Positions 14,706 to 26,152 of a DNA stretch of 64,000 bases are shown piece after piece. Within the stretch, counting starts at the first letter, position 1, and the number at the start of each line of letters is the position of its first letter. The DNA is taken from NCBI GenBank assembly GCA_023213395.1, contig CM041465.1:29829741-29893740 (forward strand), given 5' to 3'. The notes under the pieces were generated by a model. The model made no database searches. It was not told where the DNA came from and was given only the letters and a program-made list of their open reading frames with translations. Both the position numbers and the translations under genes were made by a program. This stretch comes from Cycas panzhihuaensis (Eukaryota > Cycadophyta).

Positions 14706-14954
14706 AACCCCAAAGAAAGGAATGCTCTAGGAAGAGCTCAAGGGGGAGGAGATGACTCTCAACCAATGTATAATATGAAAACCACTACAAGAGGAGAAAG
14801 ATTATAGAAAAAAGGTCTAGTGGGTAAATTCATGTTTTGTTTAGAGTTTGGGCACTAGAGGTCAAATTTCCCTAAGAAAAAGTTAGAGACAATATCACCC
14901 ATAAATACTAAAATTTTAGATCATGTAATTACCCTTTAGAAAATTGCTCATTAT

Positions 14955-15452
14955 TGAAGAGAAAATATAACCGCAGAAGCAATGTGATAACAGAACTCTA
15001 AACCATGCAAGGAATAAATAGCATAAACAAACCAAGTACTCAACAAAGAATACTAGAAGATTCAGGTCTAATTATAGACCTTTTATTAATCTAAGCAACA
15101 GGTAAAAGATTACAGAGATGAATGAACCCTAACTCTTTTCCTTGACTCATCCATGACCATATCATTGTCGTGTTACATGTGTCGTTACATAATAATATAT
15201 AGACACAACATTACAAGATATCACCTTGCAGTTTTATAGTACAATGGGCATAAACCATGGGCCAACAAAAACCCCCATAAGACACCCCAAAAAAATTTGG
15301 GGGGTTCCCACTCCTAAACCCCCACCTAGGGTGCCACTAGCATGCATACCCCCCAGATAAGGCCCTATAATGGGCCCTTAGACCCCACAAAGAGGTTTGG
15401 GTATAATGCTTATACCCATGTAACACTTGCAAAGTGTTCAAGATATCTAACA
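14955..15452 (-). repeat. Solo LTR of the element D family
   Basis: It matches the D LTR (45916-46328 and the split copy 50429-50532 plus 58182-58570) from 'tgaagagaaaatataacc' to 'atatctaaca'. The flanks ATTAT (14950-14954) and ATTAC (15453-15457) look like a 5-bp target duplication with one change. No internal region follows, so it is probably the product of recombination between the two LTRs of a former full element. Confidence 0.85.
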
Positions 15453-15599
15453 ATTACATGTAAGAAAAAATGACCTTATGTTGATTGTGCCTGACACACT
15501 TAAAGTTGTAAATCTATTGATAATTAACCCTTAAGAAGGATGGGTTAAATTATTTAAAACTTAAGATGAAAATTGATCTCTTCACTTAAGTAAAGATAT

Positions 15600-16300
15600 T
15601 AGAGGAAGCAACCAAGAAAGTGGAAAAGAACCACCCCACCTTACTCAAACTAAGGGTGAAGAAAGTGTACAAAAGAAGGGAATTCCAAAAATAAAATGAG
15701 GGTGAGCAATAAAGCTACTAGAAATTAAGACTATACAAATTGATATAGCTAATTTATTCAACAACATTCTCTTGGAAGACATGCCATAGACATTGAGACT
15801 ATTAGAGAATTTATCAGAACAATTAAAGTTAACCATTCCATTTATCACAAGTGATCTAGTAGCTAAACATCATAGTATTTCAAGGAGCATACAATGTTGT
15901 AGAAGAAAGAATAGTAATGAATAATCTACATGAATAAGAGCTTAATAGTTATGGAAAATTGTAATCATACTTGAACTCTAAAAGTGGTGATACAAACTCC
16001 TATGTATACAATCGATTTCAAAAAACATATACAATAAATACACCAAGTACCAACTATTATAATATAAGAATTCTCCCTGATGTGAATTATAATATAGAGT
16101 TTAAGGATATAGATAGCTGTGAAAATATAAACAAGCATTGTTATGAGGATGATAGTGATGAATATTTGAGCATAATTGGTAATGAGGATTTTTATACTAG
16201 TATGGATAAAGCAAAATGCAATGATGAATATTTTGATGCTAATGACAACTTTAAAAAACTTACTCTAATAATGGAAAAACCTATAAAGAAAATAGAATGA
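15600..16300 (+). pseudogene. Degraded frame of unknown retroelement, acidic segment
   Basis: Reading with stops gives a Lys/Glu-rich linker, then 'IDIANLFNNILLEDMP' and 'LRLLENLSEQLKLTIPF' (15730-15850), then an open frame at 15971-16300 rich in Asp, Asn and Tyr. The position and style resemble the gag-protease junction of an LTR element, possibly the continuation of the gag-like piece at 13629, but no catalytic motif is present. Function unknown. Confidence 0.3.
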
Positions 16301-16377
16301 ATGATAATTCATAATGGTAAAGTGGAGGATTAATCAAAAGACAATAAAATGAAACTAGTAAAGTAAACTATAGTAAG

Positions 16378-16748
16378 TATAACATAACCCCCCTTTCATA
16401 AGCATAAGTAAGTGGGAACTACCAAAGGGCTAAATATTGATGTTAACTATTAAGCTTTATGCATGGACCACTAAGCCCTCTAGTAAGATCTAAGGTCATT
16501 AAGACTATTAATAGAATCATAAGAAAGAGACCCCCCTTGTGTCTATATAAGGGTCAAAGATCACTTATAAAATCATTGACTAATATTCCCTTTTGAAGAG
16601 AAAAAGTGCTTTAGTAGTTCCTTTTGGTATTCATTGTGTTCCTATGCAATTTGTTCTAAGTAATCTATTCTATAATAAGTATTTACTTATCCTTTCATCT
16701 TCCATTTGTATTAGATTTGTAAGGTTTATTTCTAAGAGATATGGTCCA
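16378..16748 (+). repeat. Element A 5' LTR
   Basis: It aligns with the split 3' LTR over the whole length ('actattattccc' type block, then 'aaaaagtgcttt'). It starts TATAACATAACC where the 3' copy starts TGTAATGTAAGC, so the initial TG has become TA. It ends GGTCCA. Confidence 0.88.
16544..16551 (+). promoter_or_regulatory. Probable TATA box in element A LTR
   Basis: TATATAAG lies in the middle of the 5' LTR, where the promoter of such elements normally sits. The 3' LTR copy reads TTATTTAAG, so it has decayed there. Inference from position and sequence only. Confidence 0.45.
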
Positions 16749-16750
16749 AG

Positions 16751-16763
16751 TGGTATTAGAGCC
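16751..16763 (+). other. Element A primer binding site
   Basis: TGGTATTAGAGCC, two bases after the LTR end. It matches the initiator tRNA-Met complement with one C-to-T change. Confidence 0.8.
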
Positions 16764-17376
16764 TAATTTCATGACCCTACAGAAGTGTTTTATGAGAAAA
16801 AAAAAAAGGAAATTTCTTTTTTCTCCTTAGTGATATTCATAACTCTTCTCTTGTAAAAGTTTATCTAATTTTTAGGCATCTCTATTGTAGTTCTATAGTT
16901 TCAGTTTTTAGGTATTTTTATTCAAATTTGCTCCCTCCCTCCCTCTTCTTAGGTAGATAACTCTACTTGGTAATTACCTAATTTAGTTAGGGATCCTATG
17001 TTGGGGGTCTATAAAAATCACAAGGATCAATCATTTTGGGCTAAGTCTATTGTGGCTTTTTTGCCTTTATGTGAAGGGCTTTAATTATATTTATTGAAGT
17101 ATGCCTTAAATAAAACTTGACTATGGACTTATGCCTCTACGTACCCTCAAGTATATAAGATGACCCCTATAGGCTTCTTCTCTATCCTAGTATAAATAAC
17201 CCTTCAATTATTTATCCTTTATGGTGCATGCATTAATAGTTAAAGACCAAAAGTTACCATGCATAAATAATTTTGCATGACTATAGACCTTATGAAAATA
17301 TTCTTTCCTCCATAGGTAGTTCTCTAAGATATTGGGTTAAGTTGTAGTAATGATAAAGAAGTTTATCGCAAGGCTT
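16764..17376 (+). other. Element A leader, no gene seen
   Basis: AT-rich sequence with pyrimidine runs. No gag motif is recognisable before the X insertion. The final five bases, GGCTT, are the target duplicated by X. Confidence 0.5.
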
Positions 17377-17757
17377 TGAAAGAAATAAAATCATGGAGAA
17401 CAAGGCAGAACATGAACAAATCATCAATACATCATTATTGCATAGTAGCATGATCACATAAAACTTGTATATTCAATCCATGTTTGTGAAAAGAGTAGTA
17501 CAAATGTCCAATATTATAGTCAGTGTCTATAAACACTAGGGTGCACACCCCTTAAATTATATAATTTGGGGGAGGACAGAAACTCCTCAACCCTTAAAAT
17601 TTAAATAACAATAAAATAATGTAAACTTAACTCAAATTAACTAAATTTACCTTATACTTACCTACACATGTTGAGCACACACATGTAAATTAATGAAGAT
17701 AAGGTGTGCACTCCTGGTTGGAAGGTGGGAGAGGGGTGATGAGCATTAACCCCAACA
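17377..17757 (-). repeat. Element X 3' LTR
   Basis: 381 bp, matching 22635-23034. Plus-strand edges are TGAAAGAAATAAAATC and CCCCAACA. Confidence 0.92.
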
Positions 17758-17770
17758 TTCTCCCCCTTAA
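17758..17770 (-). other. Element X polypurine tract
   Basis: The minus strand reads TTAAGGGGGAGAA directly before the LTR start TGTTGG. Confidence 0.8.
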
Positions 17771-18065
17771 TGATCATCACGAACAATGTCTTCTCTTTAA
17801 ACTTATAGAATTTGTACTTCAAAAAAACTTTCAAAATCTGTCCCTTAACTTGATCTTTATCAACTTGCTTTATCCTTATAGCAATATATGTCCTTCTATC
17901 ATAAAGTGGTGTAAAAATTTTGTAAGTAAATGTAGTTTGATTCAAATGTGTGTGTGTAGTTGTAACTTTGACTTTGTCAACTGGAACATTAAGGAAACTT
18001 TGAACTTGAACTTTATCTTTTGAAAACTTTATATTGTGAACAACTATCAAATCATCATAACTCTC

Positions 18066-18480
18066 TCACTCAAATGGAAGATCAGGTTCTTGTACAATAA
18101 GATGATCATGCATTTGATTCGAATCATCCTTGGTCTTTTCATTAAAATCCACTTGTTCTAGCACATGTCTCACATGCTCAACAAAATCAACATCAAATAC
18201 ATTGAGGGTATCTCCCCCATAAGTATAAATCAAAATGCCCCACATGGATTTAGAAGTTATTAGTTCATAAACTTTAGAAAATACATTATAATCAATAGTG
18301 CAAAATAATATCCCTAAGACTTCATTATCCTTTCTAAAACTTTCTTTAATACTAAGATCACATTCATGTTGCAAATATTTCCAAAGATCATGTGTAATGA
18401 AATAATCTTGCATTATCCTATGCCATTGTGAAAAACTATGCCCATTGAATATAGGAAATTATACTTTATTAAGCTTGGTT
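18066..18480 (-). pseudogene. Element X gag fragment (copia type)
   Basis: The minus strand reads 'FPIFNGHSFSQW', then after a one-base slip 'MQDYFITHDLWKYL' and 'IDYNVFSKVYELITSKSMW'. This is the N-terminal half of a copia gag (the segment Asn-Gly-x-Asn-Phe-x-x-Trp, the MxxYLxxxxLW helix, and the Ala/Ser-x-x-x-Trp helix found in UBN2-type plant gag proteins). It would form part of the particle. The frame ends after 115 codons in an acidic tail and there is no zinc knuckle or pol after it; only noncoding sequence lies between it and the purine tract. The lack of pol supports a non-autonomous element. Confidence 0.65.
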
Positions 18481-19780
18481 ACTATTTTATCAAAAAACTT
18501 TAGTACATAAAAGGTGTGCTTTTACCAAATCAAAGAAGTCAATAGATTAATAAACATATATGATTTCAAATAAACTTTTTTTAAAGAGATGTAATGCCCT
18601 TTAGAAAGTAAATGCAAATAAGGAAATGAGCTTTTTAAATAAGGATGAAATAAAAAATACTTTTCAATAAATGTAGGCCTTTTGAATAAATGGCAACCTT
18701 ATAAGACATAATTTCAGATAGAATTTAAAATATAATGAATATGTAAGCAAAATTGAAGTGTAACTAATATTCTCTTAAATATAAAATTTTGAAATAAACT
18801 TTAAAAATGAAAAATAAAATGTTTGAATAAGGTAATGTTGGTTTATCTTAAATACTCAAGTTTAGTAGCTTCAAAGCTATACTAAACGATGTCAGAATAT
18901 GGTGAAACTTTACTATTATGAAGATTAATAAAATATGTATTCAATGGAAGTGATCATATTAAAAATGGGTTCCTACCAATCAAGATTTTGATGAACCAAA
19001 GGTACAGACATCTTTTTAAGGCCTAACAGGAGCCTCAGGCTTAAAATAATATAAAATGCTAATAAAAAACTTATAAAATATTGTATAATGATCAATTATA
19101 TTTTATAAGGCTGCTGAATATACTTTTCAATTGAAAATTTGAGAAATAATATATACCAAATTTGTAATAATGTCAGATTGGAGGCTATTAAGTACTTCTA
19201 TTTTAATGCTTTTGAAAAATAGAAAAAACACTTTAAAATGTATAAAACACTGTGCTAGTTTGAAGGGGAGTGAGTCAGCTTTCCAACGAAACTGACAAAA
19301 CTAAATTCTGATATAAAATATAGAAGTTGTAGTAAAATTAGCAACAAGTACTTTTATGGTAAAATGTTTAAAAACTACTAAAGTGCCACTTTAGTTGATT
19401 AAAATAATGATTAAAATAATTCTTAAAAATTAAAATAAATAAGTGGTAATGAAGTTTGTTAATAATAGTCAACTACAGAATAGATCTAGTTAGAAAATAA
19501 TCTCCCAGTGATAAGATATAATTTGTTAAAAAAGTGATTTTGTAAAAATGTTTTAAAAGGCTCAAAAAATTGTTGATTGACTTTAAATTGACTAAAAGTG
19601 GGTCAAATTAGCTCCAAATTGGTCATATGACTAGTCAAAATAAATCTACAGAAAATTCTAGATGTAATGGAACTAGTTTCATTAGAAACTGATGACCCAG
19701 TCAAACGTTATGGCAAAAATTTGCCAAGTATCCTATGTAAAGTGAAAAAATTAAAAAAAAAAAAAAGGAAAAAAGTGTTA
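18481..19780. other. Element X internal noncoding DNA
   Basis: AT-rich with many stops in all frames. No protein motif was recognised on either strand. Confidence 0.6.
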
Positions 19781-19919
19781 TAAAGATTGTTGGCCCCTTT
19801 TGATAGAACTAAAGGTCACGTGGAGTATATAGGTGACTAGGGTCTGAATCTCAAGGGAGCTTATATCTTACAACCCTAGATCCCAAAACTTATATAATAA
19901 ATTTTAATTTTTTTAAACT

Positions 19920-20345
19920 TTATCTTAAAGAAAAATTAAAAAATAAAAAGTATTTAAAGAAAAAAAAGGTTTTGGAATGCGCTATTGTTGTTGCCCACAG
20001 ACCTGCACGTGGCCTGAAAAATAGGCCGCCCGTTATGATGGTATGGTATGCCGCCCTGAGTGCCCCCGTCGCCTGAGAGGTCGCCAATGGCAATACTGTC
20101 TGCACGCTACCTACTTGACCTGCACACTCGAAAAGGATTTTAATGTGATTGTCGGGGCTGTTGCAGAGCCCAAGCCAACTACAAAAGAAGGGCCTCTGAC
20201 CTTTGCCAACACTTACATCTAGCACTAGCTGAGAGTATCCTATACGGTGTTTCTTAGCCAGCTCAAGACTCTGGGCGAAAATGCACTCTTGGCAAATTTG
20301 AGATGCACCAAGCCAGGCAGAGTATTCAAGAGATGATGCTCAACA
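19920..20345 (-). other. GC-rich island with an open frame, identity unknown
   Basis: From about 19970 to 20320 the base composition rises sharply above the surrounding AT-rich DNA. On the minus strand a frame stays open for about 140 codons (first ATG at 20225, which leaves 101 codons) with varied residues such as 'ECIFAQSLELAKKHRIGYS', 'FFCSWLGLCNSPDNH' and 'GQVGSVQTVLPLATSQ'. I do not recognise a family, and the frame runs out in a Phe-rich tail encoded by a poly-A/T stretch. It directly abuts the CSN3-derived fragment, so it may be a second captured piece of host, organellar or ribosomal DNA, or flanking sequence of that gene. A real protein is not supported. Confidence 0.4.
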
Positions 20346-20652
20346 CTATATTGATTTAGCAATTCACTATAGTTCTAGGAAAATTTCTATATTAGAAAGT
20401 TGCCTCAACATGCATACAGAGAAGTTTAAAAATGATAGTAATCTAGGGTTAGTTAAGAAAGTTTTGTCATCACTTTATAAGTGGAACATTCAAAGGTTAA
20501 CCTAGACATATTTGACTTTATCTCTTAATGACATAGCAAATATGGTACAGTTGGAGACTACTAAGCAGGATGAGATGTATGTCCTTTAAATGATCTAAGA
20601 TGGTGAGATATTTGTAACTATAAATCAAAAGGATGTGATGGTGAGTTGTTAT
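20317..20652 (+). pseudogene. CSN3: COP9 signalosome subunit 3 (CSN3) PCI-domain fragment
   Basis: One frame, starting near 20332, reads 'YIDLAIHYSSRKISILES', then 'SNLGLVKKVLSSLYKWNIQR', 'TYLTLSLNDIANMVQLE', 'DGEIFVTINQKD' and 'MVS'. This is the C-terminal PCI (winged-helix) domain of CSN3, a subunit of the nuclear COP9 signalosome that removes NEDD8 from cullins. From memory the phrases 'LGLVK..LSSLY..NI.RLT', 'TLSLQDIA..VQL' and 'DG.I...INQKDGMV' are near-invariant in plants and animals. Three stops interrupt it, each explicable as a Gln codon (CAG or CAA) turned to TAG or TAA. Similarity ends at GATGGTGAGT, which could be an intron donor; the last exon is absent. The upstream limit is uncertain. 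It lies inside X, antisense to it. Confidence 0.85.
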
Positions 20653-21240
20653 GTAAAGGATACATATCTATTATGAAGTCACTAATGTGGCTTTTAGTTT
20701 TAGAGAATGGCAGCATTGATATCTTACATGCACTGCTGGAATCTTCAAAATTTTCAATGGATCAAATGCATTGATACTCTAGTATGGTGCCAAATTAGTA
20801 CAAAGTGAAACCTCCACTTTCTCTAGAGTAATAAAAGTATTTATAGTTCTTGTAATAACTACAAATTTTATTACTGAAACACTAAGCCTTGCCCCAATTT
20901 TTCTTTTTTTTTTTTTTTTTGAAAGAAGGTTCCAAGATTTCTTGAGTTTAAGTTTGAGTGTTGAGATCTAATGAAAGTGTTTTGATTGTATAGTAACAAA
21001 AAAGGATTAAGAAAATTAAGGAAATGGAAAAAGATGGATTTCAAATAGAAATAATGGATTTTTGGATATTGGAGGTGTACACATGTATACTGAGGATGTT
21101 TCAGTTTCAAATGAAGAAGATGCATGTTTTTATGCTTTCAGCCTTGTAACAAGCTAGAAAAAAGAGATCTGGCTCATCAGATCTCACCACTACACAAGCT
21201 CTTAAGGCCTATATACAAATGAAGCAAATGTACAAATATA
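20653..21240. other. Element X noncoding DNA after the CSN3 fragment
   Basis: No further CSN3 exon was found. A T-rich run lies at 20902-20920. It could be intron or flank brought along with the captured exon. Confidence 0.45.
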
Positions 21241-21253
21241 GCAGAAAAATATT

Positions 21254-21354
<101 letters not shown>

Positions 21355-21819
21355 AAAGATGAGTATTATGTTTGAAATCTTTCAAATATACTTTGAGTTT
21401 TCACAAAAAAAATCTTCAAATAATAGCAGTCAAAAATACTTAATGGAGGAATATAATCATACAATAGAGTCACAATGAAATCAAGAAAATTGTTTAAATA
21501 TTAATAGAAATATATCAAATAAATAAAATGCATATATATTTGAATATGAAATATTTTAAATATGTGAAGTAGATATATCAGAAAACTAATATATATATAT
21601 ATATATATAAATATGCTTAAATCGGAGAATAAAACTAGAAAACCTAGTAATGTAGCTGTAGTAAATTTGTAGCAGAATAATAGACTTCCAAAGATGACAT
21701 ATGTTGTATATGTTTCTCCAAAAAGTTGAATATGCCCCAAAATTTATAAATCTGAAAGAAGAACTTAAAAATAAATGGTCAAATATATGCTAAAATAAGA
21801 AATTTTGAAAGAAAACTTT

Positions 21820-22340
21820 AATAAATATTATAGATCTGAAATAAGTACAGTAGGTCTAAAGTAAATATTATAGATCTGAAATAAAATATAGCAGATCTAA
21901 ACCAAATATTACAGATCTAATCAAATAAACCAGAAAATAGTAAAATAATTAATAAAATAAGCAGATCTGAGAAATATATAACAGATCTAAGAAATATATA
22001 ACAGATCTAAGAAATATATAGCAGATCTAAAAATATATATAGTAGATCTGAGAAAATATATAGCAGATCTGAAGAAAACTTAAGTAAATATTGTAGATAT
22101 GAATAAAACAAACCAGGAAACTATTAAATATTTGATAAAAAATAACAGATCTTAAGGATATATAGCAGATCTAAAGAAACTTTGAATAAATGCTACTTGT
22201 AACTAAAATCCTACATAGATCTAAAAAAAATATAAGATAAATAGATAAGAATCTACCAAAAAATAGTGAAATATATGATAAAATATGCAAATCTGAAAGA
22301 TATATAATAGATCTGAAAAGAACTTTAAATAAATATTGCT
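21820..22340. repeat. AGATCT-rich degenerate tandem repeat
   Basis: The hexamer AGATCT recurs about every 20 bases. The best-preserved part is 21961-22075, where units resemble 'cagatctaagaaatatata'. Outside that part units are longer and more diverged. It lies in the 5' leader of X. Confidence 0.85.
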
Positions 22341-22582
22341 TGTAGATGAAATCCTATGCAAATTTATGTAAATCTAGAAAAAATTAGAAATATCTTTGTT
22401 ATTTCATAAATATATCTTCAAGAATAATCAGATCTGATAAAAAAATATAAGAAAATACTGAAAAAACTTGCAAAAATTTAATATACCTGATATTTCTTGC
22501 TTGTGAGTAAATTTGTTGTAGATATCAATAAATCTTCTTGCTTCTTCAAAAAAAACTTCAACAATGGATCATAAACTTACTC

Positions 22583-22645
22583 CGATACCAGATGAAGGAA
22601 ATATAATGCAGTTAAACCAAGATCTGATACCAGATGAAGGAAATA
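22583..22645 (-). other. Element X primer binding site, duplicated
   Basis: The minus strand reads TGGTATCAGATC two bases after the 5' LTR (22621-22632), a tRNA-Met type site. The same block with the adjoining LTR edge, 'gataccagatgaaggaaat', is repeated 43 bp further in (from 22584). Confidence 0.8.
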
Positions 22646-23034
22646 AAATCATGGAGAATAGGGTAGAACATGAACAAATCATTAATACATCATTGTTGCA
22701 TAGTAGCATGATCACATAAAACTTATATATTTAATCCATGTTTGTGAAGAGAGTAATACAAATATCCAATATTATAGGTGGTGTCTAAAGACACCAAGGT
22801 TGCACACCCCTCAAATTATATAGTTTGAGGGAGGAGGAAAACTCTTCAACCCCTAAAATTTAAATAACAATAAAATAATGCAAACTTAACTCAAAATAAA
22901 CTTAACTCAAATTAACTAAACTTACCTTATACTTACCTACACATGTTGAGCACCCACATATATAAATTGATGAAGATGAGGTGTGTACTCCTAGTTAGAA
23001 GGTGGGAGAGGGATGATGAGCATTAACCTGAACA
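22635..23034 (-). repeat. Element X 5' LTR
   Basis: 400 bp; partner of 17377-17757, with a small internal duplication ('aaacttaactcaaa') accounting for part of the extra length. Plus-strand edges are TGAAGG and GAACA. Confidence 0.92.
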
Positions 23035-24129
23035 GGCTTACAAAACCAAACACTCCCTTATTAGTGTCTAGTAGGCTTCCCTTAATTTATCATTTTCTCT
23101 TGAGAAAAAATTGAGCTTGTGATATAATTGTTGAATATTTAATGACTACAAGTATAGACCTAGAAAGTAAAGGCTATAACTTTGTTAATATTGATGAAAT
23201 TTAGAAATAGCCTAAATAGTTAAATTTGATAGGGGGAAACAATCCACAGTAAAAAAATTACTATTAAAATTTGTACATCTTATTTTGATCAGCACATTAC
23301 ACTGATCATTTTACACTAGGTTAGTTTTTGCAATAAGTTTTTGGCTATAATGGCACCTAGGTCAGTGGGCCCCGTCACTCAAATTTCACCCTTAAAACTC
23401 ATCTACCCTATTTTGTTGAGCTCTTCATGCTCATTTAAATGCATTAGGTATTTTTCTTATGTAAATTTTAGGGACAATAGGCTATAGACACCCCACATAC
23501 CCTCTCTTTCCCCTTCTCCCTTCTTTTCCCCATCTATCTTTTACAACAACTCCCTATTTCTTAAATCTTGTTCTCTCTTGCTCTTTCCCATTTTGTATAT
23601 TTTCCCTTCTTTCTACTCATTCCCACCCCTTTAAGTGCATCCTATATTTTTGAAGATACCTATATAAGGAGGAAATATTATTAAATTGAAGTAAGATTTA
23701 GAGACTTTCAAATAATACATAATGGCACAAATAGCCAGCCTTCCTTTAAAAATATATATTTCTAACATGGTTACTTAAATGTTGCAAGCCTAGTCCCAAA
23801 ACACATAAACATCAAATATGAAGGGATAATCCCTAATTTTTGTAGCCCTAGCAAATATAATTTCAATAACCATGACCTCGATTTAAAGATTTCATTCATC
23901 TATAGTCTAACTTTCTATGTCCCATACTATAAGAAGATGATCTAACTCACTTGGTAATAAATCAATAGGTAAAAGACCCCTCTACTAAACAAGTTTAAAT
24001 CTCTCGAGTAGAAGTACAACATTGAATAGAGTCTAGCCTTTGTATGTAGTGTGAAAAAAAGTGGACTCTTGGGTATGGTCACATCTATAAGGTATGTTGT
24101 ATAGTCTTATTTATTGACCCCTCCCTATC
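23035..24129 (+). other. Element A sequence, gag position, not recognisable
   Basis: It should hold A's gag by position, but no capsid or zinc-knuckle pattern could be read. It includes a pyrimidine-rich run at 23500-23600. Either gag is decayed beyond recognition or part of this is another old insertion. Confidence 0.4.
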
Positions 24130-26152
24130 CCTTGAAGAGTTCTTAAATTATGATTTTAAACATAATGCTGATGATGAAATCCAAGAAGACTCCATCCCTG
24201 ACCCTTATCTTAAAGTTTTACTATCAATTATCACCTCCACCCCTTGTCCCAAACCCCTATGAGTCAAGGGCATTCTCCACAAGACTTAAATGTTAATTTT
24301 GAATAATGGTGGCACATCACTTAATTTTATTGATATTTCCTTAACCCGATAACTTAATCTCTATATAGTCCTAAAGACTAGCTTTACCTGCTCCCTGATA
24401 TAGTACCAAAAACTCCATTATATTGGTGTTATTAAAAATCTCTAGGTCTAGATTGGCACCTATCTTTTAGTCTTAGACTTCCACACATTATCTATAGGAG
24501 GGCTTGATGCTATATTGGGAATCCAGTGGCTATAAACCTTAGGGACTTATAATATAAACAACTCACTTATAAATCCATTCATTTTATTCAAAGACCAAAT
24601 GAGTAGGACATATAAAATCTATAGGATATAGCTCTCTCCAAACTAAGTAGTTTCAATAGGTTACATGAAATGATACCTTCAATCCAACTTTAGGTATATA
24701 GTTTGCTTTAACAACATTTAGGTCAAATCACAAATTCACCCACATATCTAGGACATTATCACTAAGTATAAATAGGTATTCACCTCCCTACCTACCACTA
24801 CCTCACTTGACCATAGTTGTTATCACATAATCAAACTCTAATCTAATGATAAATCGATCATCCTGAGACCTTATTACAATTCCTATTTTCAAAAAAAGGA
24901 AATTAAGAAACTCACTACCAAACTCATGGACATAAGTATAATCTAGTTAAACAAAAGCCCTTACATAACACTAATATTCTTGGCTTGTGAGAAAGATGGT
25001 TCCTTCCTCCTCCACTTGGATTATAGGGAACTTAATAAGATTACCATAAAAAATAAGTTCTTTACTCCACAAATAGATGACATGTTAGATGAAATCCATG
25101 GAGCCTCCATATTCTCTAAACTAGATTTACAATCTAATTATTATCAAATCCTGATTGCCCTATAAGATTATCCTAAGATGGCATTTTGAACATATCATGG
25201 CTACTTTGAGTTCCAACTAATGCCTTTTATCTTTTATAATACACTTTCTACCTTCAAAGCTCTCATGAATAAGATCTTTAGCCTCTATTTTCATAAATTT
25301 ATCATCATCTTCTTTAATGATATCTATATTTATAGTTCCTACTTGGACCATCACATTTATCATGTGGAACTTATTCTTCAAATATTACATTAATACCAAT
25401 TGTATATTAAACTTTCTATGTGTGATTTTAGGAAAATAGAACTATAATACTCTGGGTATATTATATCTTTAGAAGGGATATGAGTAGACCCTAATAAAAT
25501 ATCTATCATCACTACCCAACTGACCCTAACCACCCTCGCCTAACTATGGCCATTCCTTAGATTCACATGGTTTTATAGTTGTTTTGTCTAAAACTATGCC
25601 TCCCACACTTCCTTCCTAACTGATCTACTCTATAAAGATGCCTTTTAATGGTCTTTAGAGGCTCACACTACCTTCTTCTATCTTAAAGTGGTAATGACCT
25701 CTACTCCAATCCTTGTCACTCTTAATTTCACTCAACCTTTCTAACTTGAATGTGACACCTCTAGATTTAGCTTAGGTATAGTCTTTATATGAGGCTCTCA
25801 TCCCATTCCATTTAAAAGTCAAAAATTAAAAGATCATGAGCTCCACCTTTCTATATATCATAGGAAAATGAAAGCTATTTTACACACCATTTATAAATAG
25901 AGATAATGCCTCCTAGGATCTAAATTTACTATTCTCACATATCACTGTAACCTCTATAATTTATTGGATTAATTGGTTTTATCTAAAGAATAGACTAAGT
26001 GGGTTGACCACCTTTAAATCTTTGACTTTATAATGTCGTATAAGAAAGGTAAGGATAACATGGTTATAAATGCCCTTTAGCGTTTGCACCTTGATTCCAG
26101 TACCCCTAACCTTGGTCTTCATGCCATGTCTAAGCCCCATCCCATTTGGATT
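24130..26152 (+). pseudogene. Element A protease, reverse transcriptase and RNase H
   Basis: Order along the plus strand: a protease pattern 'LILNNGGTSLNFID' near 24292 (active-site Asp replaced by Asn) and 'GGLDAILGIQWL' near 24498. The reverse transcriptase reads 'LHLDYRELNKITIKN' (25013), 'IFSKLDLQSNYYQI' (25110), and 'IIFFNDIYIYS' (about 25307), where the canonical Y/F-x-D-D box has become F-N-D. 'CDTSRFSLGIVF' (25750) and 'WVDHLQIFDFIMSYKKGKDN' (25995-26060) are RNase H. Many stops are present. Insertion B cuts the frame just after RNase H, following the duplicated GGATT. In a live element these enzymes would process gag-pol and copy RNA to cDNA. Confidence 0.88.

Noticed and set aside
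12300-16370. Endogenous pararetrovirus as identity of the degraded element
   Set aside because: No movement protein, coat or RT motif could be read; gag-like pattern alone fits an LTR element at least as well.
17658-18050. 130-codon minus frame overlapping the X 3' LTR
   Set aside because: It runs through the purine tract into the LTR and shows no motif; untranslated element sequence. The plus-strand frame at 17706-18023 is its mirror.
20317-20652. A functional CSN3 gene
   Set aside because: Only part of the PCI domain is present, with three stops, and it sits inside a transposon.
21961-22075. CRISPR-like array
   Set aside because: Units are degenerate, spacers only about 13 bp and not unique, and the context is a plant retroelement.
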